The position numbers and the translations under genes are program-made. The notes beneath the pieces were generated by a model. The model had not been told where the DNA came from. It was given only the letters and a program-made list of their open reading frames with translations, and ran no database searches. This document shows, piece after piece, positions 1-5,250 of a DNA stretch of 7,955 bases; position 1 is the stretch's first letter; every line of letters starts with the position of its first letter. Source of the DNA: Pseudomonadota bacterium (GTDB lineage: Bacteria; Desulfobacterota; WTBG01; CAIYCZ01); contig JAPLIX010000399.1 of assembly GCA_026388865.1 (NCBI GenBank), positions 1-7,955 of the forward strand, in the 5' to 3' direction.

Positions 1-133
1 ATAAACTATACCAAAGTACATATATCCCGATGTGCTTTTCTTTACCTTTTTCCTATACCCTTTACCCCTGTTTCAACTTAAACACGAAAGAAGCAAAGAT
101 TACAATGAAAAGCTGGAAAATGATTTTGTAACC

Positions 134-613
134 GTGCTGAAAGGAAAGATCAAACGGCTGCCGCCGGAGCAGTTAAAGGAGCGGATCATACGCTTTCTGC
201 AGGAGCAGAAGATCTGTACCCTTGCCACCTGCTCGCAGAACATGCCCCGTTCAACGCCGGTCAGATACCGGAGCCAGGGACTTACCATCTATATTCTCAC
301 CGAGGGGGGCGGCAAGGTAAAAAATATCAGGGACAACCCGAACGTATCCCTGAGCATTACAGGTGAATACGCCGGCTTTCAGTCGGTTACCTGCCTACAG
401 GCATGGGGGAAAGCGGTCATTATCAAGCCGCAGGACGGACCGGCTTATGATGGGGCTAAAAGGATTATGAACCTGGAGGAACGGCCGGACTTGAAGAACA
501 TGAACCTGCAGGCAATCCGGACTCCCATGGATATAATTAAAATCGAGGTGGAAAAAGCGCGGTTTTTAAGTTTTCCGGAGGGAATATTGAACCAGGTCCT
601 GACCATCACATAG
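134..613 (+). CDS. Pyridoxamine 5'-phosphate oxidase-like FMN-binding split-barrel protein
   Basis: This is a small cytoplasmic protein of the PPOX-like flavin-binding split-barrel superfamily; members bind FMN, F420 or heme and mostly act as oxidoreductases of unknown substrate. Visible family features are the first barrel strands (KICTLATCSQNMPRSTPVRY), the segment TIYILTEGGGKVKNIRDNP typical of these proteins, and SVTCLQAWGKAVII leading to the last strands. The start is uncertain. The frame stays open back to a GTG at 32, giving 193 aa, but that extension begins with an unconvincing hydrophobic stretch in T/C-rich DNA and has no Shine-Dalgarno site. I prefer GTG 134 (159 aa), which places about ten residues before the conserved RLPPEQLKERIIRFL helix; it also lacks a clear Shine-Dalgarno site. 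An ATG at 105 is in another frame and stops after eight codons. The gene stands alone and converges on the VCBS gene. Fold confidence is high; substrate is unknown. Confidence 0.8.
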   Translation: MLKGKIKRLPPEQLKERIIRFLQEQKICTLATCSQNMPRSTPVRYRSQGLTIYILTEGGGKVKNIRDNPNVSLSITGEYAGFQSVTCLQAWGKAVIIKPQDGPAYDGAKRIMNLEERPDLKNMNLQAIRTPMDIIKIEVEKARFLSFPEGILNQVLTIT

Positions 614-615
614 CC

Positions 616-763
616 GGCTGTTGAAAAACGCCCATCTGCGGCGTTTCCCTCTTCCTTCGTCGTTGCGGCGTACCATGAAAGTACGCCTCACTTCTCAGGA
701 TTTCGGGAGCCTTGCATCTGTGCATTTTTGACCAGCCTGGGAAAAACAACTTTTTCAACAACC
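616..763. repeat. MITE-like dispersed repeat with terminal inverted repeats
   Basis: A 148-bp element bounded by inverted ends: 616-628 reads GGCTGTTGAAAAA and the reverse complement of 751-763 reads GGTTGTTGAAAAA (12 of 13, the inner 10 perfect). Inside is a perfect 7-bp hairpin, GGCGTAC at 667-673 with GTACGCC at 681-687, and a short CGCC/GGCG hairpin at 629-643. It begins 3 bp after the stop of the upstream gene and codes for nothing believable. From memory, sequences with GTTGAAAAA ends and a CGCCCATCTGCGGCG-type core recur as non-autonomous repeats in deltaproteobacterial and Nitrospirota genomes; I cannot confirm this here. No clear target-site duplication is visible. It sits between two converging genes, where its hairpins might help stop transcription. 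Confidence 0.6.
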
Positions 764-812
764 TAATAAGTATAAATTGCAGCACACACTTCCGAGATTG
801 CCAGCAATCCGG

Positions 813-830
813 CATTAAATTATTTTAATG
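813..830. terminator. Weak AT-rich hairpin at the end of the VCBS gene
   Basis: CATTAAA (813-819) and TTTAATG (824-830) form a perfect 7-bp inverted repeat with a 4-nt loop, overlapping the minus-strand stop codon at 825-827. The stem is all A/T except one pair, and no T-tract follows in the minus direction. It may be only a weak 3'-end structure rather than a true terminator. Confidence 0.25.
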
Positions 831-2480
831 TGCTGATGGAGCCTGTCTAAATACGGTCAGCCGGTTTTTTCCCCTGCTCAGCATGCCTGATTCAGTAACA
901 GACAGGATAAATATCTCCTTCCTCCCGTCACCGTCCAGATCAAACACCCCGTAATCGGCAACATAACCGTCCATCATCCCGCTTGACCAGTTCTGGGAAA
1001 GGTCATACCCATCCCAGTTGAGGCAACAGACTTCTCCCTGATTATACTGGGTAAGCCGTGCAGTGAGGACATTGCCTTTTTTAGAGTTGCGCCCCGTTAT
1101 CAGGTCAAGCCTGCCGTCCTGGTTATAATCATCACAGAGGATGCGCATCGGGAGGAACTCTTTCTGTTCAATATCGTTCCCGTAGACGCGCTTGGTAAAA
1201 TAGTTCACCTCGCCGCCCAGTTTAAGGTGCTGATCGCGCCAGCGCATCCTTCCCAGGCTGGAGAAAATGGTCAGCTGATATTGATAGCTGAGTATTCCCT
1301 TGTTAAAAGCAATATATTCAAGCCTGCCGTCGCCGTCGATATCAGCCTGCACAAAGCTGTAAAGCTGCAGGGACTCCGGGATGAGGAATTCATTGCGCGC
1401 CTCGAGCGTGTTGTTTTTCCAGGAAAACGTGTAGATCATATTGCCGAAGGGATTGGTATCGCCGGCATTTTGTCCCATTATCATGAGCCGTTTTCCCGGG
1501 GGCTGGTAAATTCTGAAAAACCATGGCAGGGACTTTGCGATCCGGGAATAGCTGCCCTCTTTTGCCTCAAGCACATAAGAATTCGGGGCGCTCTTCTCAA
1601 AGCTCGAGACAAAAATTTCATCCCGCCCGTTTTTATTGGTGTCTGATGTATCTATGCGGACAACATGCTCGTCGGTGCCGGTTTTCAGTTCGCCGGTCAG
1701 CTTGAGCCCGCCTTCAGCCCATTTATAAATAAGCACTCTGTGCTCGCCGGATAGCAGCAGCTCGTTCGTGCCGTCGCCATCTACATCTGCCGATGTCATG
1801 CAATGAAGCGATTCCCCCGGGAGATCAAGCGAATAAAAGGACGACGCGTCAAAAAGCGGGGGCTTTTTTTCACCCCGCGGCTGCACCACGGTCTGATATT
1901 CGGATTCAAGGGGGGATTCAAGCGTTTCGTCAGCGGCCTGTTCATCGCCGGAGGCCGCAGGCCGTGCGGCTTTTGTCTGCGCAGCAGCGGCTTCTGTCTC
2001 AGGCCCGCTGCCAAGGATCTTCTGCCGCACCCTGGCACCAAAGGAAGTGAGCTGGGGGAGCATGTCATTTAAACCGATGCTCTGGATGAAAAAAGGTGTG
2101 ACATCATCGGGATCGGTGCTACTGACCAGGCGTGTATCCAGGCTCACATTTGCGCCGATCTTGGTGATGCTGCCGATGAGGATATAATCTGCGTTCAGCT
2201 TTTTCCCGAGCGATACATCTGTCGTGAGCGGGTGATCTGCCGGGAGTTTGCCCAGTTCGCTGCGGATTAAAAAGCTGTCAATAACTGAAAGCCTGCCGCT
2301 CACCGCAATCCGTGAGGGCAGCAGCGATGTTATGCCATCCCTGATATAGGAAATGTCATCCTGGGTGTGGACGGAAAACGGGAAGATAGCAATACGCAGC
2401 TCGCCGGCACAAGCCGTATTACAAGCTATAAAAACAAATGCATTAAGCAATAGAGCGGTCAATAATAGTTTTTTGCTCAC
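825..2480 (-). CDS. Secreted TolB/CsgG-like N-terminal domain plus VCBS (FG-GAP) repeat protein
   Basis: A 551-aa exported protein of unknown role. Residues 1-26 form a signal peptide; cleavage after TACA by signal peptidase I is likely, although the earlier VFIAC could serve as a poor lipobox. Residues 27-156 resemble the TolB N-terminal/CsgG-like fold: LRIAIFPF, an early helix (SYIRDGITSLL), GRLSVIDSFLI, then LGKKLNADYILIGSITKIG and a LDTRLVSS strand. An Ala/Glu-rich linker covers about 157-205. The remainder carries five Ca-binding-like VCBS motifs: DVDGDGTNELLL (~232), DTNKNGRDEIFV (~280), DIDGDGRLEYIA (~380), DYNQDGRLDLIT (~451) and DLDGDGRKEIFI (~514), implying a beta-propeller. The start is a GTG at 2480, supported by AAAAGGAG six bases upstream. 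It is transcribed divergently from the secreted-protein/porin unit. A periplasmic or surface role is inferred; the partner or ligand cannot be named. Confidence 0.88.
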   Translation of the reverse strand: MSKKLLLTALLLNAFVFIACNTACAGELRIAIFPFSVHTQDDISYIRDGITSLLPSRIAVSGRLSVIDSFLIRSELGKLPADHPLTTDVSLGKKLNADYILIGSITKIGANVSLDTRLVSSTDPDDVTPFFIQSIGLNDMLPQLTSFGARVRQKILGSGPETEAAAAQTKAARPAASGDEQAADETLESPLESEYQTVVQPRGEKKPPLFDASSFYSLDLPGESLHCMTSADVDGDGTNELLLSGEHRVLIYKWAEGGLKLTGELKTGTDEHVVRIDTSDTNKNGRDEIFVSSFEKSAPNSYVLEAKEGSYSRIAKSLPWFFRIYQPPGKRLMIMGQNAGDTNPFGNMIYTFSWKNNTLEARNEFLIPESLQLYSFVQADIDGDGRLEYIAFNKGILSYQYQLTIFSSLGRMRWRDQHLKLGGEVNYFTKRVYGNDIEQKEFLPMRILCDDYNQDGRLDLITGRNSKKGNVLTARLTQYNQGEVCCLNWDGYDLSQNWSSGMMDGYVADYGVFDLDGDGRKEIFILSVTESGMLSRGKNRLTVFRQAPSAH

Positions 2481-2486
2481 AGGCTG

Positions 2487-2494
2487 CTCCTTTT
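2487..2494 (-). promoter_or_regulatory. Ribosome binding site fixing the GTG start of the VCBS gene
   Basis: On the minus strand the sequence AAAAGGAG lies six bases before the GTG at 2480. It is a strong Shine-Dalgarno match at ideal distance and is the reason for choosing this non-ATG start. The reading frame directly after it begins a good signal peptide. Confidence 0.75.
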
Positions 2495-2504
2495 ATAAAA
2501 AGTT

Positions 2505-2533
2505 AATATAACGCGTATACCTCAGGGCTGCAA
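2505..2533 (-). promoter_or_regulatory. Possible weak sigma70 promoter for the VCBS gene
   Basis: On the minus strand, TTGCAG (2528-2533) and TATATT (2505-2510) are separated by 17 bp. The -10 is good and the -35 matches only TTG plus context. Transcription would start near 2498, giving a leader of under 20 nt that still includes the ribosome binding site. This is a tentative call from spacing alone. Confidence 0.25.
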
Positions 2534-2687
2534 ACAGTGCTTTTGCGGCGCTGCTCACGGGGTTTTACGGATAACACACCTGAGTAGTTTTTGATACTAA
2601 AAAGTGAAGAAACAGAAAAGCATAGGACCTTACAATTCATAGCATTTTTTATGACTAAAAATTTTTTAAAAAAACATAATTTTTTAT

Positions 2688-2716
2688 TTGACATATCAAT
2701 ATACCTATACTATACA
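2688..2716 (+). promoter_or_regulatory. Strong sigma70-type promoter of the secreted-protein/porin unit
   Basis: A perfect -35 TTGACA (2688-2693) is followed after exactly 17 bp by TATACA (2711-2716), a 5-of-6 match to the -10. The 45 bases upstream are almost pure A/T and could act as an UP element. Transcription would begin near 2723, leaving a leader of about 90 nt before the ATG at 2813. A promoter this close to consensus suggests high expression, fitting an abundant envelope protein and porin. Confidence 0.65.
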
Positions 2717-2729
2717 GGGCAACAATTAC

Positions 2730-2752
2730 CATAGAACCGCAGGTGTTCTATG
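2730..2752 (+). promoter_or_regulatory. Perfect hairpin or operator in the leader
   Basis: CATAGAAC (2730-2737) and GTTCTATG (2745-2752) are a perfect 8-bp inverted repeat around a 7-nt centre. It lies just inside the predicted transcript, about 7-29 nt after the inferred start. It could act as an RNA stem stabilising the 5' end, or as a dimeric repressor operator placed to block the strong promoter. No T-tract follows, so it is not an intrinsic terminator. Confidence 0.5.
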
Positions 2753-2812
2753 CTCGCCTAAAAAGCTCTGACAGGGGTTACAACTAAATATCAATTTAAT
2801 GGGAGGGAAGAT

Positions 2813-3349
2813 ATGAAGTACTTGAAAAAAAGCATCTACATTTGTGTCCTCGCAATCCTCATGGCGATCCCGGTATGCGCTTCGATAGCCAGCGCCCAGC
2901 AGGATTTGGATCCATTATTTATCATGAATGCCGGCGGTGGCGCTAAGCAGGACAATTTTTATGTAAATGACCTGTTTAATACCAAGGAATTGGCGCCCAT
3001 TGCGTTGACCACCCTCATCGCGCTGCCCGCAGGTACACAGAATCCGGATACGTTTACCATCACCATAACGCCCGGGGATAAGTCAAAAAGCTTTACCTAT
3101 AAAGACAGCTATATGCTGATTGGCTTTTCCTACGCATTAAGCGGTACACCGGCCCCTATCATAGCAAGCAATACCTACCCGCTCCCTATAGTGGCAAAGG
3201 TGCCTATCAAATCGAATTTTGGTTTTGCGACCATTGGATTAATAGTGACCAGCGCCGTCAATCTGGATCCTGCTGATGTAATACCTCCGTTCAGCTTCAC
3301 CATAAAGGTTGAGCTGTCAGCTGCTGCGGCACCGGCTGCTGAGGAATAA
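2813..3349 (+). CDS. Secreted protein of unknown function, 178 aa
   Basis: I do not recognise the family. The protein starts with a clear Sec signal peptide: two lysine-containing turns, a hydrophobic core (IYICVLAILMAIPVCASI), and a probable cleavage after ASA at residue 28, leaving QQDLDPLFIMNAGGG as the mature N-terminus. The mature part of about 150 residues has no cysteine, is rich in Thr, Pro, Ile and Ala with alternating hydrophobic residues, and looks like a small all-beta, probably immunoglobulin-like domain. The tail (AAAAPAAEE) is low-complexity. There is no lipobox and no later membrane segment. The ATG at 2813 has an excellent ribosome binding site (GGGAGG, 2801-2806, six bases away). 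It is the first gene behind a near-consensus promoter, with a coiled-coil porin 64 bp downstream, so an abundant periplasmic or surface protein working with that porin is a reasonable inference. Function unknown. Confidence 0.82.
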   Translation: MKYLKKSIYICVLAILMAIPVCASIASAQQDLDPLFIMNAGGGAKQDNFYVNDLFNTKELAPIALTTLIALPAGTQNPDTFTITITPGDKSKSFTYKDSYMLIGFSYALSGTPAPIIASNTYPLPIVAKVPIKSNFGFATIGLIVTSAVNLDPADVIPPFSFTIKVELSAAAAPAAEE

Positions 3350-3400
3350 ACAGCCTCGCTGGCAGAAAAAACTGCATACAAATATTTCAACTCTTTTCAG

Positions 3401-3408
3401 AGGAGGGG
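3401..3408 (+). promoter_or_regulatory. Ribosome binding site fixing the TTG start of the porin
   Basis: AGGAGGGG at 3401-3408 lies five to seven bases before a TTG at 3414. The frame from that TTG opens directly with a signal peptide (KKIILLVTAFLFMLP). Together these identify TTG 3414 as the start rather than the upstream ATG in the same frame at 3309, which lies inside the preceding gene. Confidence 0.75.
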
Positions 3409-3413
3409 TTCCC

Positions 3414-3716
3414 TTGAAAAAAATAATATTATTAGTAACAGCCTTTCTGTTTATGTTGCCTCTGTGCATCCCGCACACGGCATCTGCGGCAAGCGTGGAG
3501 AGTCAGATATCGGTACTGAAAAAACAGATGGATGCTCTGCAGCAGAAACTAAACGAGATGGAGTCACAGCTCAATAAGACCAAAGAGGAAGCAGCTGTGG
3601 CCCAGAAGCAGTCAGCAACCACCCAGCAGGCTGGCAAAGAAATTCGGCCGCCTCAAACTGAACGGGTATGTCAGGAGCAGGCTGCAGGCCGGGCAGCAGG
3701 AGCAGTCCACGTTTGA
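3414..3716 (+). CDS. N-terminal part of a frameshifted coiled-coil porin
   Basis: From TTG 3414 this frame encodes a signal peptide (residues 1-25, cleavage near HTASA|A) and then a long amphipathic helix, VESQISVLKKQMDALQQKLN onward to about residue 66, with heptad spacing of hydrophobic residues that predicts a coiled coil. After about codon 75 (3636-3638) it becomes a Pro/Arg/Gln-rich tail without sense (GKEIRPPQTERV) and stops at 3714-3716. The +1 frame over the same bases gives KKFGRLKLNGYVRSRLQAG, which is porin-like, so the tail after about 3638 is out-of-frame reading and the gene is interrupted. N-terminal coiled coils before the barrel occur in several trimeric outer-membrane porin families, where the helix sits in the periplasm. 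It is co-transcribed with the secreted-protein gene 64 bp upstream. Confidence 0.72.
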   Translation: MKKIILLVTAFLFMLPLCIPHTASAASVESQISVLKKQMDALQQKLNEMESQLNKTKEEAAVAQKQSATTQQAGKEIRPPQTERVCQEQAAGRAAGAVHV

Positions 3717-3717
3717 C

Positions 3718-4752
3718 GTGACCGAGCTTGCATTCCAGCTGCGCTATGACATTACTAAAAACATATCCGGCGAGTTCCATCTGTGGTTCCACCCGAGCGG
3801 TAATGCCCCGGATGGTGAGGGGTTTAATAATTATAAAAACTGGGCGGGTCCGACCACTTTTATCGAAAGCGCATTCGCCGAGTTCCGCCATGAATACTGC
3901 CTGCCCAATGAGTTCGGCGGTCCGATAAAGGGCAAGCTGCAGGTCGGAAAATTCAGGAACTTAGCTTACGGTATTGCTCCCACCGGCGTAGACCGCGTGA
4001 CCAGCGACTACGGTCTGTTCCACGAGAGCAATTCACAGTCACGCATCACCGGTATCCAGTACCTCACCAACTGGAACCAATTCAAGGCCAACTTTGCGGT
4101 GTTCAATGGCTGGTCCCTGTCAACCGGCCAGCGCTATGGCGGCCGGCCGGCCGGCATCAGGTACCTGAGACAGAACCAGATGAATATTGATGACAACAAC
4201 AACAAAGCATTGAGCACGCGTCTTGCCTATGCGCCTTGTTTAATTAACGGACTTGAAGTGGGCGTGACCGGCTACCACCAGCGCCTGAGCAACAATGACA
4301 TGGCAGCCTTTAATTCAATGATGGGTAGAAACCCGGGCACGAAAGGTAACCGACTCGGGAACCCCACCGATAACAACCGGGAATGGAGAACTGGCTTTGA
4401 CCTCGATTACAAGTATGACCGCTTCCAATTCCAGAGCCAGTACTTCTGGGGACAGGTTGCAGACGTAAAGGCCAACTGGTGGTATGTGATGGGCGGCTAT
4501 AATTTGAAACAGTTCAACACCGAGTTCTACCTGCGCTATGCCAAGGCCCAGTATGATCAGACAGCGTATCCTGACATAAATGCAAGCGCTGCATGGGACC
4601 GGTCAGAGCTGACGCCTCTTATTATCTATACCATCCACCCGCAGGTAAAAATTTACCTTGAATACTATTTCATCTATCTGGACAAACCCTCAGGGTATAA
4701 TGGCAACACCAATAATAACTACGGGTTTGCCGAGTTGATTCTGTTCTACTAG
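3718..4752 (+). CDS. Outer-membrane porin beta-barrel (main part of the frameshifted gene)
   Basis: The called start is a GTG at 3718, but meaningful porin sequence extends upstream in this frame to about 3640 (KKFGRLKLNGYVRSRLQAG), so it is really the continuation of the gene beginning at TTG 3414. Joined with one base removed, the product would be about 445 aa: signal peptide, coiled coil, then a barrel. The body shows alternating hydrophobic and polar strands with aromatic girdles (ELAFQLRYDI, EFHLWFHP, WWYVMGGYNL, TEFYLRYAKAQYD, VKIYLEYYFIYLD), turns rich in Asn/Gly/Asp, and ends in FAELILFY, an aromatic C-terminus typical of BAM-inserted barrels. No specific substrate family (phosphate, sugar, aromatic acid) can be assigned. 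It is followed by a strong terminator. Either the sequence has a one-base error or this copy is a pseudogene; the long intact barrel frame suggests recent or artefactual breakage. Confidence 0.82.
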   Translation: MTELAFQLRYDITKNISGEFHLWFHPSGNAPDGEGFNNYKNWAGPTTFIESAFAEFRHEYCLPNEFGGPIKGKLQVGKFRNLAYGIAPTGVDRVTSDYGLFHESNSQSRITGIQYLTNWNQFKANFAVFNGWSLSTGQRYGGRPAGIRYLRQNQMNIDDNNNKALSTRLAYAPCLINGLEVGVTGYHQRLSNNDMAAFNSMMGRNPGTKGNRLGNPTDNNREWRTGFDLDYKYDRFQFQSQYFWGQVADVKANWWYVMGGYNLKQFNTEFYLRYAKAQYDQTAYPDINASAAWDRSELTPLIIYTIHPQVKIYLEYYFIYLDKPSGYNGNTNNNYGFAELILFY

Positions 4753-4777
4753 TCGCGTTGCAGCTGCATTTCCTGAA

Positions 4778-4809
4778 GGGTGAGTGATAAAACACTCACC
4801 CTTTTTTTT
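4778..4809 (+). terminator. Intrinsic terminator after the porin gene
   Basis: GGGTGAGTG (4778-4786) pairs perfectly with CACTCACCC (4793-4801) around a 6-nt loop ATAAAA and is followed by eight T residues (4802-4809). The preceding AA could pair with the first two Ts. It ends the secreted-protein/porin unit 26 bp after the porin stop and insulates the structured region downstream from read-through. Confidence 0.93.
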
Positions 4810-4817
4810 AGTTCCAG

Positions 4818-5142
4818 GACTACCCCCAAAATTCAGTCATATAAAACCAATAAACGGCATGACCGCAGTGAAAGAATAGGATCGAGAAGTGGAGCACGAG
4901 CGTAGGGGGGTTTTAACGCCACAACAATATTCTTAGTGGCTTGCGTCACGACCCCGGCGGCGTGCGTATTATGCACGGGGCAGGCAGCTTCCAGAGCCTT
5001 CGACGGAGGGGAATGCAATGGGGTCTGGCAGGAGAGAGTTCGCAAGGCACCTGCCGTTCCACGAAGATCAAGCGGTTGTGTTGTGGCTAAAAAACTCCCC
5101 TTCGCTCGTGTAATGACAGCACTATAAATTTTGGGGAAAGTC
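4818..5142 (+). ncRNA. Large structured RNA candidate, possibly HEARO/omega-RNA-like, with nested inverted repeats
   Basis: No believable protein is encoded here, but base pairing is extensive. An outer inverted repeat, GACT-NN-CCCCAAAATT (4818-4833) against AATTTTGGGG-NN-AGTC (5127-5142), matches 14 of 16. Inside it, 4895-4914 (CACGAGCGTAGGGGGGTTTT) pairs with 5091-5110: 18 Watson-Crick pairs, one G-U (4909/5096) and one mismatch (4903/5102). Within that arm lie hairpins GCCAC 4918-4922/GTGGC 4936-4940; CGTGC 4961-4965/GCACG 4973-4977, extendable by CCC/GGG across a bulge; GGCAGG 5027-5032/CCTGCC 5050-5055, which competes for two bases with CCAGA 4991-4995/TCTGG 5024-5028; and CCAC 5059-5062/GTGG 5083-5086. 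The G-U pair favours the plus strand. G-rich sequence amid AT-rich flanks, size and branching recall HEARO/omega-RNAs that guide IscB/IsrB and also exist as solo copies. A TATAAA at 4840-4845 and seven Ts at 5144-5150 could mark its ends. The structure is well supported; the family is tentative. Confidence 0.55.
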
Positions 5143-5158
5143 ATTTTTTTAATTCCTG

Positions 5159-5187
5159 TTGCAAAAATCGTTTAAAAAAATTAGACT
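5159..5187 (+). promoter_or_regulatory. Possible promoter of the iorAB operon
   Basis: TTGCAA (5159-5164) and TAGACT (5182-5187) are 17 bp apart; each box matches the sigma70 consensus at four of six positions. Transcription would begin near 5194, leaving a leader of about 57 nt. That leader opens with a perfect 6-bp hairpin, CGGCTG (5196-5201) and CAGCCG (5209-5214) around a 7-nt loop. No T-tract follows it, so it is not a terminator. Confidence 0.35.
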
Positions 5188-5250
5188 GTCACTCTCGGCT
5201 GCACAGCACAGCCGCAATATCCATACTACGGGAAAGGTGACATCGAACCC

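Larger units (their letters stand above)
2481..2812. other. Divergent intergenic region, AT-rich, no gene
   Basis: This 332-bp gap separates the minus-strand VCBS gene from the plus-strand secreted-protein/porin unit. It contains the ribosome binding site and a possible weak promoter for the former, a strong promoter and a leader hairpin for the latter, and a very A/T-rich tract (about 2640-2687) just upstream of that promoter which could act as an UP element. One minus-strand reading frame (2503-2694) is open but shows no protein-like composition and lacks a ribosome binding site, so I do not call it. Confidence 0.7.

Noticed and set aside
606..815. Minus-strand open frame of 69 codons
   Set aside because: It lies across the inverted-repeat element, lacks a ribosome binding site and has repeat-derived composition; not a gene.
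1227..2072. Several plus-strand open frames opposite the VCBS gene
   Set aside because: They are antisense shadows of a well-supported coding frame with recognisable domains.
2503..2694. Minus-strand open frame of 63 codons upstream of the VCBS gene
   Set aside because: Low-complexity AT-driven sequence with no ribosome binding site, in the middle of the divergent promoter region.
2716..2790. Resemblance of CAGGGCAA and GGGGTTAC near the porin-unit leader to a cyclic-di-GMP (GEMM) riboswitch
   Set aside because: The CAGGGCAA part overlaps or precedes the inferred transcription start, the GACGCAAAGCC core and GNRA tetraloop are missing, and the hairpin loop is seven bases.
4860..5120. Group I or group II self-splicing intron as explanation of the structured region
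   Set aside because: I see no group II domain V-like hairpin, no group I P7 core, and no interrupted host gene around it.
4818..5142. CRISPR array or retron
   Set aside because: There are no regularly spaced direct repeats and no cas or reverse transcriptase gene in the window.
4833..5144. Open frames on both strands (minus 4833-5144, plus 4936-5127)
   Set aside because: Both coincide with the strongly base-paired region, have no family signature or ribosome binding site, and are better explained by structured RNA.
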